10,466 bases of DNA from Globobulimina sp. (Eukaryota > Foraminifera > Rotaliida): assembly GCA_003354225.1 (NCBI GenBank), contig PIVH01000022.1:1-10466 (forward strand). The letters run 5' to 3'. Shown here one piece after another: positions 1 through 8,714 of the stretch. The position numbers and the translations under genes are program-made. The notes beneath the pieces are model-generated. The model saw only the letters and a program-made list of their open reading frames with translations. It searched no databases and was not told the origin of the DNA. The first letter of the stretch is position 1. The number at the start of each line of letters is the position of its first letter.

Positions 1-136
1 ATATGTTTGCTTGATATTGAATTAAATAATGCATTGTTTTACTATATTAATTATTTACAGATAGTATACATTTCATTCAATTATATTTCTTATACAGAAA
101 TGGTTTGTTATGTGTGGGAATGTGCACGAAAAATTA

Positions 137-1504
137 TTAGATTGTAAATGTAGGAATTTGTACAATGGTGCTACTTCTCATTTTTTCAACACTCATTTGT
201 TCGGGAGTCGGATTATAGAGTTTAGCTCCATTTCTTCTGTCTAATTGTAACAAAACAACTAAACAAAGGATTGCCATCATTGGCAACGCCATTTCAAAAT
301 ATTGTACTTTTTTATATTTTTCATTTCCATCTATTTCTTCCGTCAATGCTCCAACAACAACATATCCAATAGCAACTAATGTAAATCGCGATGAATTTAC
401 GATGCCATATGCTGTTCCAATCAATTTATCTGAATTTGAATCCAATACAATTGGGATTGCTGGCCATATCACAGAATAAAACATTGCACTCGATGTTGCA
501 AATACAATCTGAGTAAACACTGTGAAATATATATTAATATGTACAAAACCGAACAAATAATGTGCTACACAGATCAATATATTCGCAACTATCAATAAAT
601 AACATTTCTTACCAAATCTGTCTGTCATATATCCAAACAAAGGCAGTAATAAAGCACTAGAGACACCATCAAATAGTGGCAATAAGGAAGCCACAGCATA
701 GCTATATCCATACATATGATGAAAAAAACTAACTTTTACATTCCCAAAGGTTTCAAAAGAGACCATATATAAACCCGAAACACAAATTAATAACCAAAAT
801 ATTAACGGAAATTCTTTCAGATCAGAAATCTTAAAATTATTGTTATCTTTGCTTGACTCTTCAGTTACAATCAAATGCGTCAATTCAACTGCTTCTTCTT
901 TCGCAAATATCTGAACATGTTCACAATGTACACAATATGCGGAATGTACATAGTATACAAACAACGGTATAGCTAATATATGATAAGCGATGATTGGAAT
1001 AGCCAATGCAAATTGTATTGAGTTAAAAAACGAATAGATTTGATATACAAACACAGAATTTAGTGTGGCAGCAGACGCGTAAAAAGAAATTAACACCGCT
1101 AATACCAGCGCATAATGCTTTTTATCCACAGTAGCGAGAGCCATTACCTTCAATGCAACGTTGAATGGTTCATTGCCAATGCCGGTCACTACTCTGCCAA
1201 CACAGAACATTGTGAATGATGCGGATGTGGATGTTGCAGAGAATACGACAATGCCACATCCAATGATTGTAATCATCCATAGTATACACAACATTCTATT
1301 TACACCAATTTTGTCCATCAAAACACCGCAAAATAGCGATGTTATGGAGTTTGGCCACGAATATAATGATTGTAACAAGTTATAATCGATAGCATTGATA
1401 TCATAATATGATATTAACTGATCTTGTATTGGCATCAGATTATTTCTCGTCATTGAACTAGCCATTACTAACAAGCAGAGGGCCAACACGAAGAACCATT
1501 TCAT
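137..1504 (-). CDS. MFSD1: MFSD1-like major facilitator transporter
   Basis: This is a 455-residue polytopic membrane protein with about twelve hydrophobic segments (roughly 3-17, 47-63, 71-90, 96-112, 132-150, 165-185, then 234-252, 268-292, 302-320, 325-352, 363-388, 404-421) and a hydrophilic loop at about 193-230 between the two halves. The MFS motif A appears in both halves: GVLMDKIG at 60-67 and GYMTDRFGKK at 291-300. The YSWPN element (48-52), the GRVVTGIGNE stretch (103-112) and IWP...LIGTAYG (346-367) recall MFSD1, which in animals is a lysosomal dipeptide carrier working with a GLMP partner; substrate and location here are inferred. Length is close to the family's. An in-frame TGA about 24 nt upstream of the ATG supports this start. 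The protein begins almost directly at the first membrane helix, so the N-terminal dileucine sorting signal of animal MFSD1 is absent. It ends in TAA. Confidence 0.85.
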   Translation of the reverse strand: MKWFFVLALCLLVMASSMTRNNLMPIQDQLISYYDINAIDYNLLQSLYSWPNSITSLFCGVLMDKIGVNRMLCILWMITIIGCGIVVFSATSTSASFTMFCVGRVVTGIGNEPFNVALKVMALATVDKKHYALVLAVLISFYASAATLNSVFVYQIYSFFNSIQFALAIPIIAYHILAIPLFVYYVHSAYCVHCEHVQIFAKEEAVELTHLIVTEESSKDNNNFKISDLKEFPLIFWLLICVSGLYMVSFETFGNVKVSFFHHMYGYSYAVASLLPLFDGVSSALLLPLFGYMTDRFGKKCYLLIVANILICVAHYLFGFVHINIYFTVFTQIVFATSSAMFYSVIWPAIPIVLDSNSDKLIGTAYGIVNSSRFTLVAIGYVVVGALTEEIDGNEKYKKVQYFEMALPMMAILCLVVLLQLDRRNGAKLYNPTPEQMSVEKMRSSTIVQIPTFTI

Positions 1505-1685
1505 TATTTGATGTTCTCTTATATTTCACGAAGACTAAAAACTTCACTTCAATTAAACCAGGTTACAATCACAACCCTGTATTAACGGAAACAAACGACC
1601 AAGCTCATAAAAATAAATTAATTATTTAAATTAATTGTGTACATGTATCTTGTGATAATTATAAAATATATCAGAGGTCAACCTA
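1505..1685. promoter_or_regulatory. Tandem intergenic spacer between two MFS genes
   Basis: This 181-bp spacer must hold both the 3' end of the upstream minus-strand transporter and the promoter of the MFSD1-like gene. It contains an AT-only patch with a direct repeat of AAATTAATT (1615-1623 and 1628-1636, 4 bp apart). No canonical AATAAA lies on the minus strand, and I could not identify a TATA box with confidence. I see no coding capacity. The regulatory role is inferred from position only. Confidence 0.35.
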
Positions 1686-3107
1686 TCATTCTGATTGCAA
1701 TAACGGTTTGTTACTAACATTACTTATCTGAGGTAACACCGGTGTATCATCACATTCTTCTTTGCTTTCTTGTGTTTTAATTGCCATATTCAAAGGAATA
1801 CACATAATAAATCCCATAAAAGCCAACAAAAAACTAAATAAAAATATGACATATTCCATTGAATGAATCTTTAAATATTGATAAAGCAATGCAAATCCAA
1901 ATGGCGAGAATATATTTGTTAATCCATTGCAGGCGAACATAACTCCCAAACCAATGCCTTTCTCGTTTTGATTGCAATACGATGTCAATATACTATTATA
2001 AGCAGCTAAACTTAACCACGAAATTCCACTAATAAAAGCACTAAGACCTATCAGCCACATTTCTTTTAAAAGCAAAGCCAAACACATTCCCAAACTATTT
2101 AGCATCATTAAAACAATTACAATTAATAATATTTTCTGCTGCGAAATGCCACATTTCTGTAATATGGGTAAAAGAATAAGCGGTCCTGTAATTAATCCAA
2201 TTGTCGATCCAATCGAAAATATCAGAGATATCACGTTTGATTCTTGTTGCGATGCATTAAACGAATCACAAAAAACAGGGAGAGCAATATCTGCCAATCC
2301 AGTCGCTTGTAATGAGACTAAACTCGAAGACAAACTGATCCATAAAATCACTGGATTTGAGCACAAATATTTGAACGAATTGCACGGATTTATTTTCCAT
2401 GGATTGCAGCTCTCCATTTCTTGTGTTTTTGTATTAATTTTTTTGCTGTTTTGAGTGTTTCTGATTGGTTCTTTGACAAATACTGTTAAATAAAATAGAT
2501 TTGTGATAAATAAAGCATTTATAACATAGAAATTAAAGTAATCGTTGACATATTTTGATATTATAAAAGTTAGAAAAGTGCCAGTTAATAAGGCACTGCC
2601 TCCCATAACATACACAGAGCCAAAACCATATAATCGTTTATTGCATGGCAGTGAGTCTGCAATGTACGAATTATGTGCTGGGCATAAAATTGATGTTGAG
2701 CCATTTAAACCTTTCAAAGCCAACAGAAACAAAAATAAAAACATATTGTTATACAGTAATATGGCAATATATGGTATCCAATTGGTAAATAATTGAAAAT
2801 AAAGAAATATTTTCCTGCCATATACATCACTTAAATGGCCAATCATTGCTGCGGATATAAATGAGAATAAACCCATTAAGGAATTGCTAATTTGATAAAC
2901 CAAATTATATTCACCATAATTTAAATCTTTATGGCAATTATTATTTGCTTTTATCGATTTGCATCCACTGAACCAGGCTGCTGCATATCCGCTGATAAAT
3001 GTACTTACCATATTGCTGGATAAATATAATAAACCATTAAATGGCAAAAATCGAATGAAATTTTTGAATGTGCAGATCATGGGCTTTTTATTGCTATTTT
3101 CTGCCAT
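1686..3107 (-). CDS. MFS transporter, DHA1/TetA-like (MFSD14-type)
   Basis: This is a 473-residue transporter with two six-helix halves. The clearest signature is motif A between helices 2 and 3, GHLSDVYGRK (90-99), in its complete form with the conserved Asp, Gly, Arg and Lys. After helix 4, the element SYIAD (147-151) resembles the AYIAD/AYISD element of the MFSD9/10/14 and tetracycline-exporter branch. The central loop (about 213-245) is hydrophilic, and the second half opens with NPVILWISL (251-259). Both tails are short and probably cytoplasmic; the C-terminus ends with the dileucine-containing NKPLLQSE. The family exports or imports small organic solutes by proton coupling, and the substrate cannot be read here. 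It shows no close resemblance to the neighbouring MFSD1-like protein, so this is not a tandem duplicate. It terminates with TGA followed immediately by an in-frame TAG. The start at 3107 leaves only 28 bp to the divergent gene. Confidence 0.85.
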   Translation of the reverse strand: MAENSNKKPMICTFKNFIRFLPFNGLLYLSSNMVSTFISGYAAAWFSGCKSIKANNNCHKDLNYGEYNLVYQISNSLMGLFSFISAAMIGHLSDVYGRKIFLYFQLFTNWIPYIAILLYNNMFLFLFLLALKGLNGSTSILCPAHNSYIADSLPCNKRLYGFGSVYVMGGSALLTGTFLTFIISKYVNDYFNFYVINALFITNLFYLTVFVKEPIRNTQNSKKINTKTQEMESCNPWKINPCNSFKYLCSNPVILWISLSSSLVSLQATGLADIALPVFCDSFNASQQESNVISLIFSIGSTIGLITGPLILLPILQKCGISQQKILLIVIVLMMLNSLGMCLALLLKEMWLIGLSAFISGISWLSLAAYNSILTSYCNQNEKGIGLGVMFACNGLTNIFSPFGFALLYQYLKIHSMEYVIFLFSFLLAFMGFIMCIPLNMAIKTQESKEECDDTPVLPQISNVSNKPLLQSE

Positions 3108-3135
3108 ATTAATAAGGTAAAAAGTAAAGTAAATA
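3108..3135. promoter_or_regulatory. 28-bp divergent start-codon spacer
   Basis: The start codons of the MFS gene (-) and of the large TPR gene (+) face away from each other across only 28 bp. On the + strand the spacer carries repeated GTAAA units (gtaaaaagtaaagtaaat). Read on the minus strand this is a TACTT-rich stretch just before the ATG, similar to the (TTAC)n stretch before the kinase ATG at 8714. The two promoters must overlap or sit inside each other's transcribed regions, unless the true first exon of the + strand gene lies elsewhere. Confidence 0.5.
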
Positions 3136-6100
3136 ATGATAATAATAGATTATATTAATAGATGGACATCGCCCGAAAAATTTCGTGGTAAAATATCATA
3201 TAAAATATTATGGAATAACGAGTTATTGGGAGTCACTGAGAAACCCTTTGTGGACTTAGGCGATAAATATCAGGTTCGCATGAAATTTGAATATATGCAA
3301 CAAAGGAAAAGCTCGCAGCACGACGACGATAGCATGGCGATGGACGATGACGATGATAGCAACGATGGCGACGAAGCCGACGATTACAAATATAATCATA
3401 ACATGTACAGCAACAATAAGAATAATAATAATAATAATCGCTTGCATGAAATCAAATTGACACTTAAATCCAAAACATTTTATAAAGGCCAAGCGGCAGA
3501 ATCGACGGAGAAATGCGAAGTCAAACTGGAACAACCTTTTATTAACAATGAGATCGAAGGGGATATTAAATGGGAGAACATGTATCCGCACGACATGGAT
3601 TTGGAGCAAATTGTAATTTGGCTATATTTGGAGACAAAGTCGACGGATAAATGGCAGGTCCAACCGCAAAAAAGTTATGTTTTGTTATTTGAATGTAACT
3701 AATGTTGTGTGACTGTGATTTTTCATTTGTTTGTTAGATGAAGAACAAAACATTGCATTGCGTAAAATCGGTAATATTCTGAGTGTGAATGAAGCATTGT
3801 TTGTGGCTGTATGGCGGAAACCATTTTGCCGCCATTTGCATAATTTCTTTAATATTGGCACCAAACAAGAACACTTAGAACAGCAACAAGTTGAGGATCA
3901 AGTGGATGATGATGAGGCGAAGAACAATCAATATGACGATTTGGACACGACGCCATCACGCGATCCGAGTATGGGTGGTTTTATTTTGCGCGCCAAGCAA
4001 AGGGCGATCGTCATTCAATATTGCCGCAAAACTTGGCGGTTTGGCGGCTTCTTCGGCGGTGCGGATAAGCGCCGAGAGGACATTTTCAATGCAATGCTGA
4101 AAACAATGTTGCATAAAATGAGGAATGATGATGACGAGAAATATAATGAGAGCAATGCAGATTTATTTACCTTTCACGATTGCAATGCAAGCATCGAATG
4201 GATATTTGGTGCGGAATGGAGTGCGAATCGGGAGTCATTAGAAGGTATATTACATTCTGTATTTTCAGCAGAATTGAAAAGAATGTTAGATCACACATGG
4301 GATGACAGTGAATATTGCGATAAAAGTATCAAACAATTATTGTTGATGTTTTATTGGTTATTTAAGTTATTCGCACACAGATTCCGCAGTTATTGGCTGA
4401 TTGGCATTATGCGCAAATTAGCAAAATATATAAGTTTGCAGAATAATAATGAGCATAATATCACTTTGTTTGAGTATTTAAATAAGATATTTGGAGCGCA
4501 GTTGATATGGAAGGAAAAGCGAAATTGTATCATGAAGTTTGTAGCAACTCATTCGAGGAAGAAACAGCAAACGTTTATTAAGGAGTTTTTGCCCGCGGTG
4601 CTGTGGTATAATGTGTGTTGGAATTGTGCATTGATTGAGGACACAGCGAAAAATGTGGCTTTTTTGACTGGTATACATGGCAAAGATAAGCTTGATTTGC
4701 AGCAAAGATTTGCGAGCGTTCAGGACAAATTAAAAATGGATAAGAAGTTATTTGATGACATTGTGGCTTTAAATGATGTCTGCGATTATAAGGAAAATGA
4801 ACAATGCATTGATTTTCGAAGTGTGTATCTCAAAGAGATATTATTCAAATCAGCATCGGGATTACATGAATTTATTACGTATTTGAAACATGTGTATGCT
4901 GTGGCGGATATTGCGTCATTTTCAAACTTATTAAATGTATATTGTTCCAGTATAAGTAATTATATTCGCAATGATTTGGATAAATGGAGAGAATATTTGA
5001 AACAGATTTATTTATTATTACAGTTAAATGGACAGATCAATGAAGAAAAAATAGCGGTTTTAAACAATGCGATAAAGCCAATTTATGCAATAATTGGTGC
5101 GATTTGTGGTAGTTTGGAAGCTGACGGATTAAGCAAATTAATATCAGAATTACCAGCGTCTTATGACAAAACCAACATTTTAGAGCAGATCTTATTGAAT
5201 AATAACAGTTATTTACTATTCAAACATGCGGATAAATTCATTGACTTAATCGTAGAAATATTATTATTGCGCAAAAATAATGTCCAACTCCGCAAAACAT
5301 TGAGTGTCATACACGCAGTGAATGGGAAGAGCATAAATCTAAAAACATACAATGAATTCGCCGAATATCATTTGCAGCTCGCCATTGAACATTGGACATC
5401 GTCGATAAATAAAAGATATGCCATAGATATGGTGAATAAACACAACATCGGTTGGAAGGTCTTAGCAAATACCTTTCATTTAATAATTGAGAAGAAAACG
5501 CAAGAAAGATTTGGTTCGCAGCAGACAGACAACGACGATTTAAGTATGAAGTCGTTTGGAGCGATGATAGATTTTATGGTCGATACTGACATTCCAATCG
5601 TTGGCAGAAAAGCAATGGTTTTTGATTTGATATCGTTTTGGAGGGAAAATGTGAAAAAGAAAAACAAGTTTCTAAATAAATTGTATATGATATTATTCCA
5701 GTTATTATTTGGCCGCAATTGTACGGATAAACACAGTGAATTATACGATGAAATCATCAGACAATTTCGAAGTATTTCGCCATATAATCAGTACTTTTAC
5801 CAACAACAAAGTATAAACACAATGGGGATGGATTTGGATGAGGAAGAAAAAGAGGATGAAAAAGATGAGTCGTGGGATGATGAGAAATTTAATAATTTTC
5901 AAGAGACCACGTTAAGTCCTCAATTTTTACGTATTTCGTCATCCGATTGTCGGTTGTTAATGAATCAAGAATCATTTTACCGATTTGGTAAGACATTGCA
6001 AGATGAAACCAATCCATTTCGACAAACATTATTGTTAAAACAATCGGGGATATATTATTTGATGGCCATTCTAATGAATCGCCTCAATGAACATAAGAAA

Positions 6101-6937
6101 TCTGCATTTTTCTTGCAAGAATGTTTGCGAATTCATATAAAAACAGAGAAAAAAGAAAAAAAGATTGGGAATAATACATTGAAAGCGTTTTGTTTATCCG
6201 ATATTGCATTGGCATATTATTACAATAACAAACAACAAGAATCGATCAAATATATCAGAGATGCAATGAATTTGAGTGGTGAGGGATATGTAAACTTAAT
6301 TAATTCGGTTATAAATGGCAAGGAAGAGGCAGTTGTTGATGTTATTAAATATTTGGATACAAATACAAATAATGAACAATATGAGCATGAAATGGAAAAT
6401 AAAGAGAATAAAGAAAATGAATCGGAAGCGGAATATAGTAATTATTCCTTTTTTGGTCGGTTTACGTATTGCCGATGGCTGACAAAACGTGGCCAATATG
6501 ATAAAGCTAAAAAGGAGTATGGAATTATTATGAAATATGATGAGAATAAAAAAATAAATGTGATGAATGGTTTGATATATTATGAATATGGCGAATTGCT
6601 ATTGAATCATAAGCAAACTGATGAAGCTAAAAAACAATTCCTTACTGCTTTAAAAATTAAACCGTGTTTGCCAAATATTCATGAAATGTGCAATGACAAA
6701 TTAAAGGCATTGGATGATAAACATAATCCAAAGCATTATCCCTATAATGAGCATATCATAAATATGAATCGGAGAGATTCTGTTTCCGATATTCAAGATG
6801 ATAATGATGATGATAAGATTGACAATGATGACAATGATGTTATCAATGATTTGAATGATAATGATTCAGCATTTATTGATTCGCAAGATGAAGAATCTGC
6901 GATTCCATCTGTACAGCAAACCACATTATTAGTATAA
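3136..6937 (+). CDS. Large TPR-repeat protein, split by a 43-nt intron
   Basis: Exon 1 is 3136-3694 and exon 2 is 3738-6937. Joining them in phase 1 forms a Tyr codon at residue 187 and gives 1252 residues ending in TAA. I do not recognise the family. The N-terminal part (about 1-190) looks beta-rich, interrupted by an Asp-rich then Asn-rich low-complexity insert (60-101). The middle (about 200-900) is mainly helical and solenoid-like. TPR-like helix pairs occur near 958-988, 1003-1034, 1090-1123 and 1129-1162; the last two, with GQYDKAKKEY and QTDEAKKQF, are the most typical. Acidic inserts lie near 875-890 and 1055-1080, and the tail from about 1195 is Asp/Asn-rich. There is no signal peptide or membrane segment, so it is probably a cytosolic or nuclear scaffold. 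An in-frame TAA two codons before the ATG fixes the frame. However, the first nine codons are almost pure AT, so an upstream exon or a later start cannot be excluded. Confidence 0.75.
3313..3438 (+). repeat. Asp-rich then Asn-rich low-complexity coding tract
   Basis: Residues 60-101 of the TPR-gene product are a run of GAC/GAT codons (Asp with some Ser, Met, Ala) followed by AAT/AAC codons (six consecutive Asn). The Asn run ends in (AAT)n, which could expand or contract by slippage without shifting the frame. It probably forms a disordered loop between two beta-rich segments. Confidence 0.8.
3695..3737 (+). other. Spliceosomal intron, 43 nt, phase 1
   Basis: The intron begins GTAACT and ends TTTGTTTGTTAG after a T-rich stretch. 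The upstream frame would stop at TAA 3700-3702, and the downstream frame has no ATG for about 80 codons, so neither half works alone. Removing exactly these bases joins T (3694) with AT (3738-3739) into TAT and carries the frame on for 1065 more residues. This is the only intron needed in the window. An ACTAAT element lies close to the donor, but no branch site can be assigned surely. Confidence 0.85.
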
Positions 6938-7072
6938 CAGGAAAATAAGTCGGGAGTGGAACTTTTCATCCATAATCTTTTTGTTTTGTAAAATGTAAAT
7001 TTTAATTATTAGGTTGTATGTGCTATATATGATAGTTTATAGAAAGAGTTGAAAGGGTAATTTGAAAAATCT

Positions 7073-7097
7073 ACTTCAACCGCCCCGGTTGATAAGT
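7073..7097. other. GC-rich hairpin in the 3' gap
   Basis: TCAACCG (7076-7082) pairs perfectly with CGGTTGA (7086-7092) around a three-base CCC loop. Three more pairs (7073-7075 with 7095-7097) extend the stem past a two-base bulge. It lies about 135 bp after the TPR-gene stop and is the only GC-rich spot in the gap. It may be a 3'-UTR element of the TPR transcript, or a structure at the boundary between the convergent transcripts. Function is unknown. Confidence 0.6.
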
Positions 7098-7461
7098 TGT
7101 ATACATTTTATTTAATTATAGTTTGAGCGAAGAATTATTACATCCACCAATCTGAAGGTACTATAAATTGAGTATTACCAACATGTGTCCTCTTTGCAAT
7201 ATGCACATTCAAAAGAAACATTCGTTTATATTTAAACGGAGTGAAACTGACACAAAAGTTCACAATTTAATTTAATTTAATAATAAGAAAATGGAGAAAA
7301 AACGAAGTAATGTCTACAAACACATAGCGACATCACTGGAAAAAAAATGCAAAAACACAAAAAAATGCACATTAATATAGAATATGAGTATGAGTAAAAA
7401 ATATTATATATAATCTGTATATGTACAACAACATCATTAACAGTCTGAATACGAATGCATT

Positions 7462-7494
7462 TTGTTGTAAATTGTTGATATTAATTTGCAACAA
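7462..7494 (+). other. 12-bp inverted repeat with 9-nt loop
   Basis: TTGTTGTAAATT (7462-7473) and AATTTGCAACAA (7483-7494) form a 12-pair stem. In a + strand RNA the single non-Watson-Crick position is a U-G wobble (7468 with 7488); in a minus-strand RNA it would be an A-C mismatch. The fold therefore suits a + strand transcript better, even though the nearest stop codon (66 bp away) is that of the minus-strand kinase. It could be a 3'-end structure or a chance repeat in AT-rich DNA. Confidence 0.4.
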
Positions 7495-7559
7495 TCTACG
7501 TTTAAAATAAAAAAAAAGAATTCAATATTAATGAATACAGATTATAATTAATTTTTAAA

Positions 7560-8714
7560 TTAAAATTGTTTGATTTGGGCAAATTTCTTTGATATTTGCA
7601 ATTTATATTTTTTAAAATACATTTTAAAGTAAGGATGGCATATTACATTCATTAGTCGATGCCTTTCATCAATATTTAACAAACTATTTAGCAATGACAA
7701 TGAAGCAAAACTAAAATATCTCAGCATGCAATTCATCATCAAATATTCTCTTAATTTATCATTAAACAACGCAGAATATCCACTGTCTAATTTATAAATT
7801 TCCAATGGTTCATATAAATGTTTGCCGACTGTCATAACCTCAAAAAAAATCATCCCTAATCGCCAATTGTCGGCACATCGCGCATCGTAAATATCGCCGG
7901 CAAATACTTGTGGCGCGAAATAGCCTTCGTTTTCTAAGGAAAGTCCTTGTTTTTCACATAAAAAGGCGTTTATATTTGTATTTGTATTTATATTTATGTT
8001 GAACAGCTCAGAAACCCCAAAATCTGTCAATTTTATTGATATCTTGGGATTGATACTCATGCCACGTTCAGTTGCCACAAAACCGCCATTAATTAACATT
8101 ATATTTTCAGTGCACAAATCCAAATGACAGCATTGCATACAATCATGCAGCCACTGAATGGTTACAAACAGCTGAAATAATAAATATTTCATAATTTTAT
8201 GATATTCCTTGATGGCTAACTGTCCATTACCAATATATCCATTTGCTGTATTTATAAATTGTTTTAAATTCATCCCAGATTCGATATATTCTGTTACTAA
8301 ATAATAATAATGGTTTGATTCGAAAAAATCAATATATTTCACGATATAATCACCAATTGGCTGGTTGTCAAAAGTTAAGAATTTGAGGATTTGAGATTCT
8401 TTCAGTATATTCTCAGAAACACAAAAATTAATATCACCTTGGATTGCAATCTTTTGTTTTAACAATTCTTTGCTCGTTTTTTTAATTGCTACATAACTAT
8501 GCTCTGTTTTTTTAATTGTTTTGGCTCTCCATAATTCGCCTTGCAATGTGTCACATATTTTGTTGATTTTCTCAAATCCGTTTTTACGGAAAATAATATC
8601 TTCATCAAGTTCTGAGATGTTGTTATATAGCTGCAATACAGGGATATTCTCCAAAGAATCATTGGAATCCCAATCGATCGATGAAATTGAATCATATTCT
8701 AAAGTAAACGACAT
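7560..8714 (-). CDS. Non-RD protein kinase, possibly cytoplasmic half of a lectin receptor kinase
   Basis: This is a 384-residue product with one eukaryotic kinase domain (about 47-366) after an acidic N-terminal segment. Visible landmarks are VAIKK with the ATP-binding Lys78, the alpha-C Glu106, the catalytic loop HLDLCTEN with Asp199 and Asn204, DFG 231-233, APQ (267-269, for the usual APE), DNWRLG 282-287, and the late Arg353 before HPYF. Three features are odd. The glycine loop keeps only its third Gly (C54, T56, G59). HRD reads HLD, making it a non-RD kinase. The catalytic-loop Lys/Arg is replaced (DLCTEN instead of DLKPEN). All metal-binding residues remain, so activity is plausible but may be reduced. 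The fold suggests Ser/Thr or dual specificity; no subfamily was recognised. It starts 21 bp after, and in the same frame as, the TGA of the lectin-like membrane protein, so it may be translated as its C-terminal half. A short N-rich insert (239-249) follows the DFG. It ends in TAA. Confidence 0.88.
   Translation of the reverse strand: MSFTLEYDSISSIDWDSNDSLENIPVLQLYNNISELDEDIIFRKNGFEKINKICDTLQGELWRAKTIKKTEHSYVAIKKTSKELLKQKIAIQGDINFCVSENILKESQILKFLTFDNQPIGDYIVKYIDFFESNHYYYLVTEYIESGMNLKQFINTANGYIGNGQLAIKEYHKIMKYLLFQLFVTIQWLHDCMQCCHLDLCTENIMLINGGFVATERGMSINPKISIKLTDFGVSELFNININTNTNINAFLCEKQGLSLENEGYFAPQVFAGDIYDARCADNWRLGMIFFEVMTVGKHLYEPLEIYKLDSGYSALFNDKLREYLMMNCMLRYFSFASLSLLNSLLNIDERHRLMNVICHPYFKMYFKKYKLQISKKFAQIKQF

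Larger units (their letters stand above)
6938..7559. other. 622-bp convergent 3' intergenic region
   Basis: The region lies between the stop of the TPR gene (+) and the stop of the kinase gene (-), so it should hold both 3' untranslated regions. It is very AT-rich apart from a short C/G island at about 7077-7092. Two inverted repeats are listed separately. Other local patterns are two A-tract plus TGCA units near 7341-7370 and a TATGAG duplication near 7383-7394. The longest ATG-initiated frame I followed is 29 codons. I find no tRNA, rRNA or convincing snoRNA. An AATAAA-like AAAATAAA occurs on the + strand at about 7504-7511. Confidence 0.6.

Noticed and set aside
40-106. Acceptor-like sites (ATTTACAG near 59, CTTATACAG near 98) suggesting a + strand exon at the left edge
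   Set aside because: No open frame or donor accompanies them, and the 136 bp left of the MFSD1-like stop are otherwise plain AT-rich 3' flank.
3256-3609. A 117-residue minus-strand frame rich in Ile and Val
   Set aside because: It is the antisense of the GAC/GAT and AAT repeats in exon 1 of the TPR gene; the hydrophobicity is an artefact of the repeat.
7026-7156. Possible C/D-box snoRNA (ATGATAG near 7029 and CTGA near 7152)
   Set aside because: The C box is imperfect and I found no convincing terminal stem or C'/D' pair.
7291-7380. A 29-codon Lys-rich reading frame starting ATG GAG in the 3' gap
   Set aside because: It is short, runs through A-tract sequence, and has no recognisable motif; frames of this size are expected by chance in AT-rich DNA.
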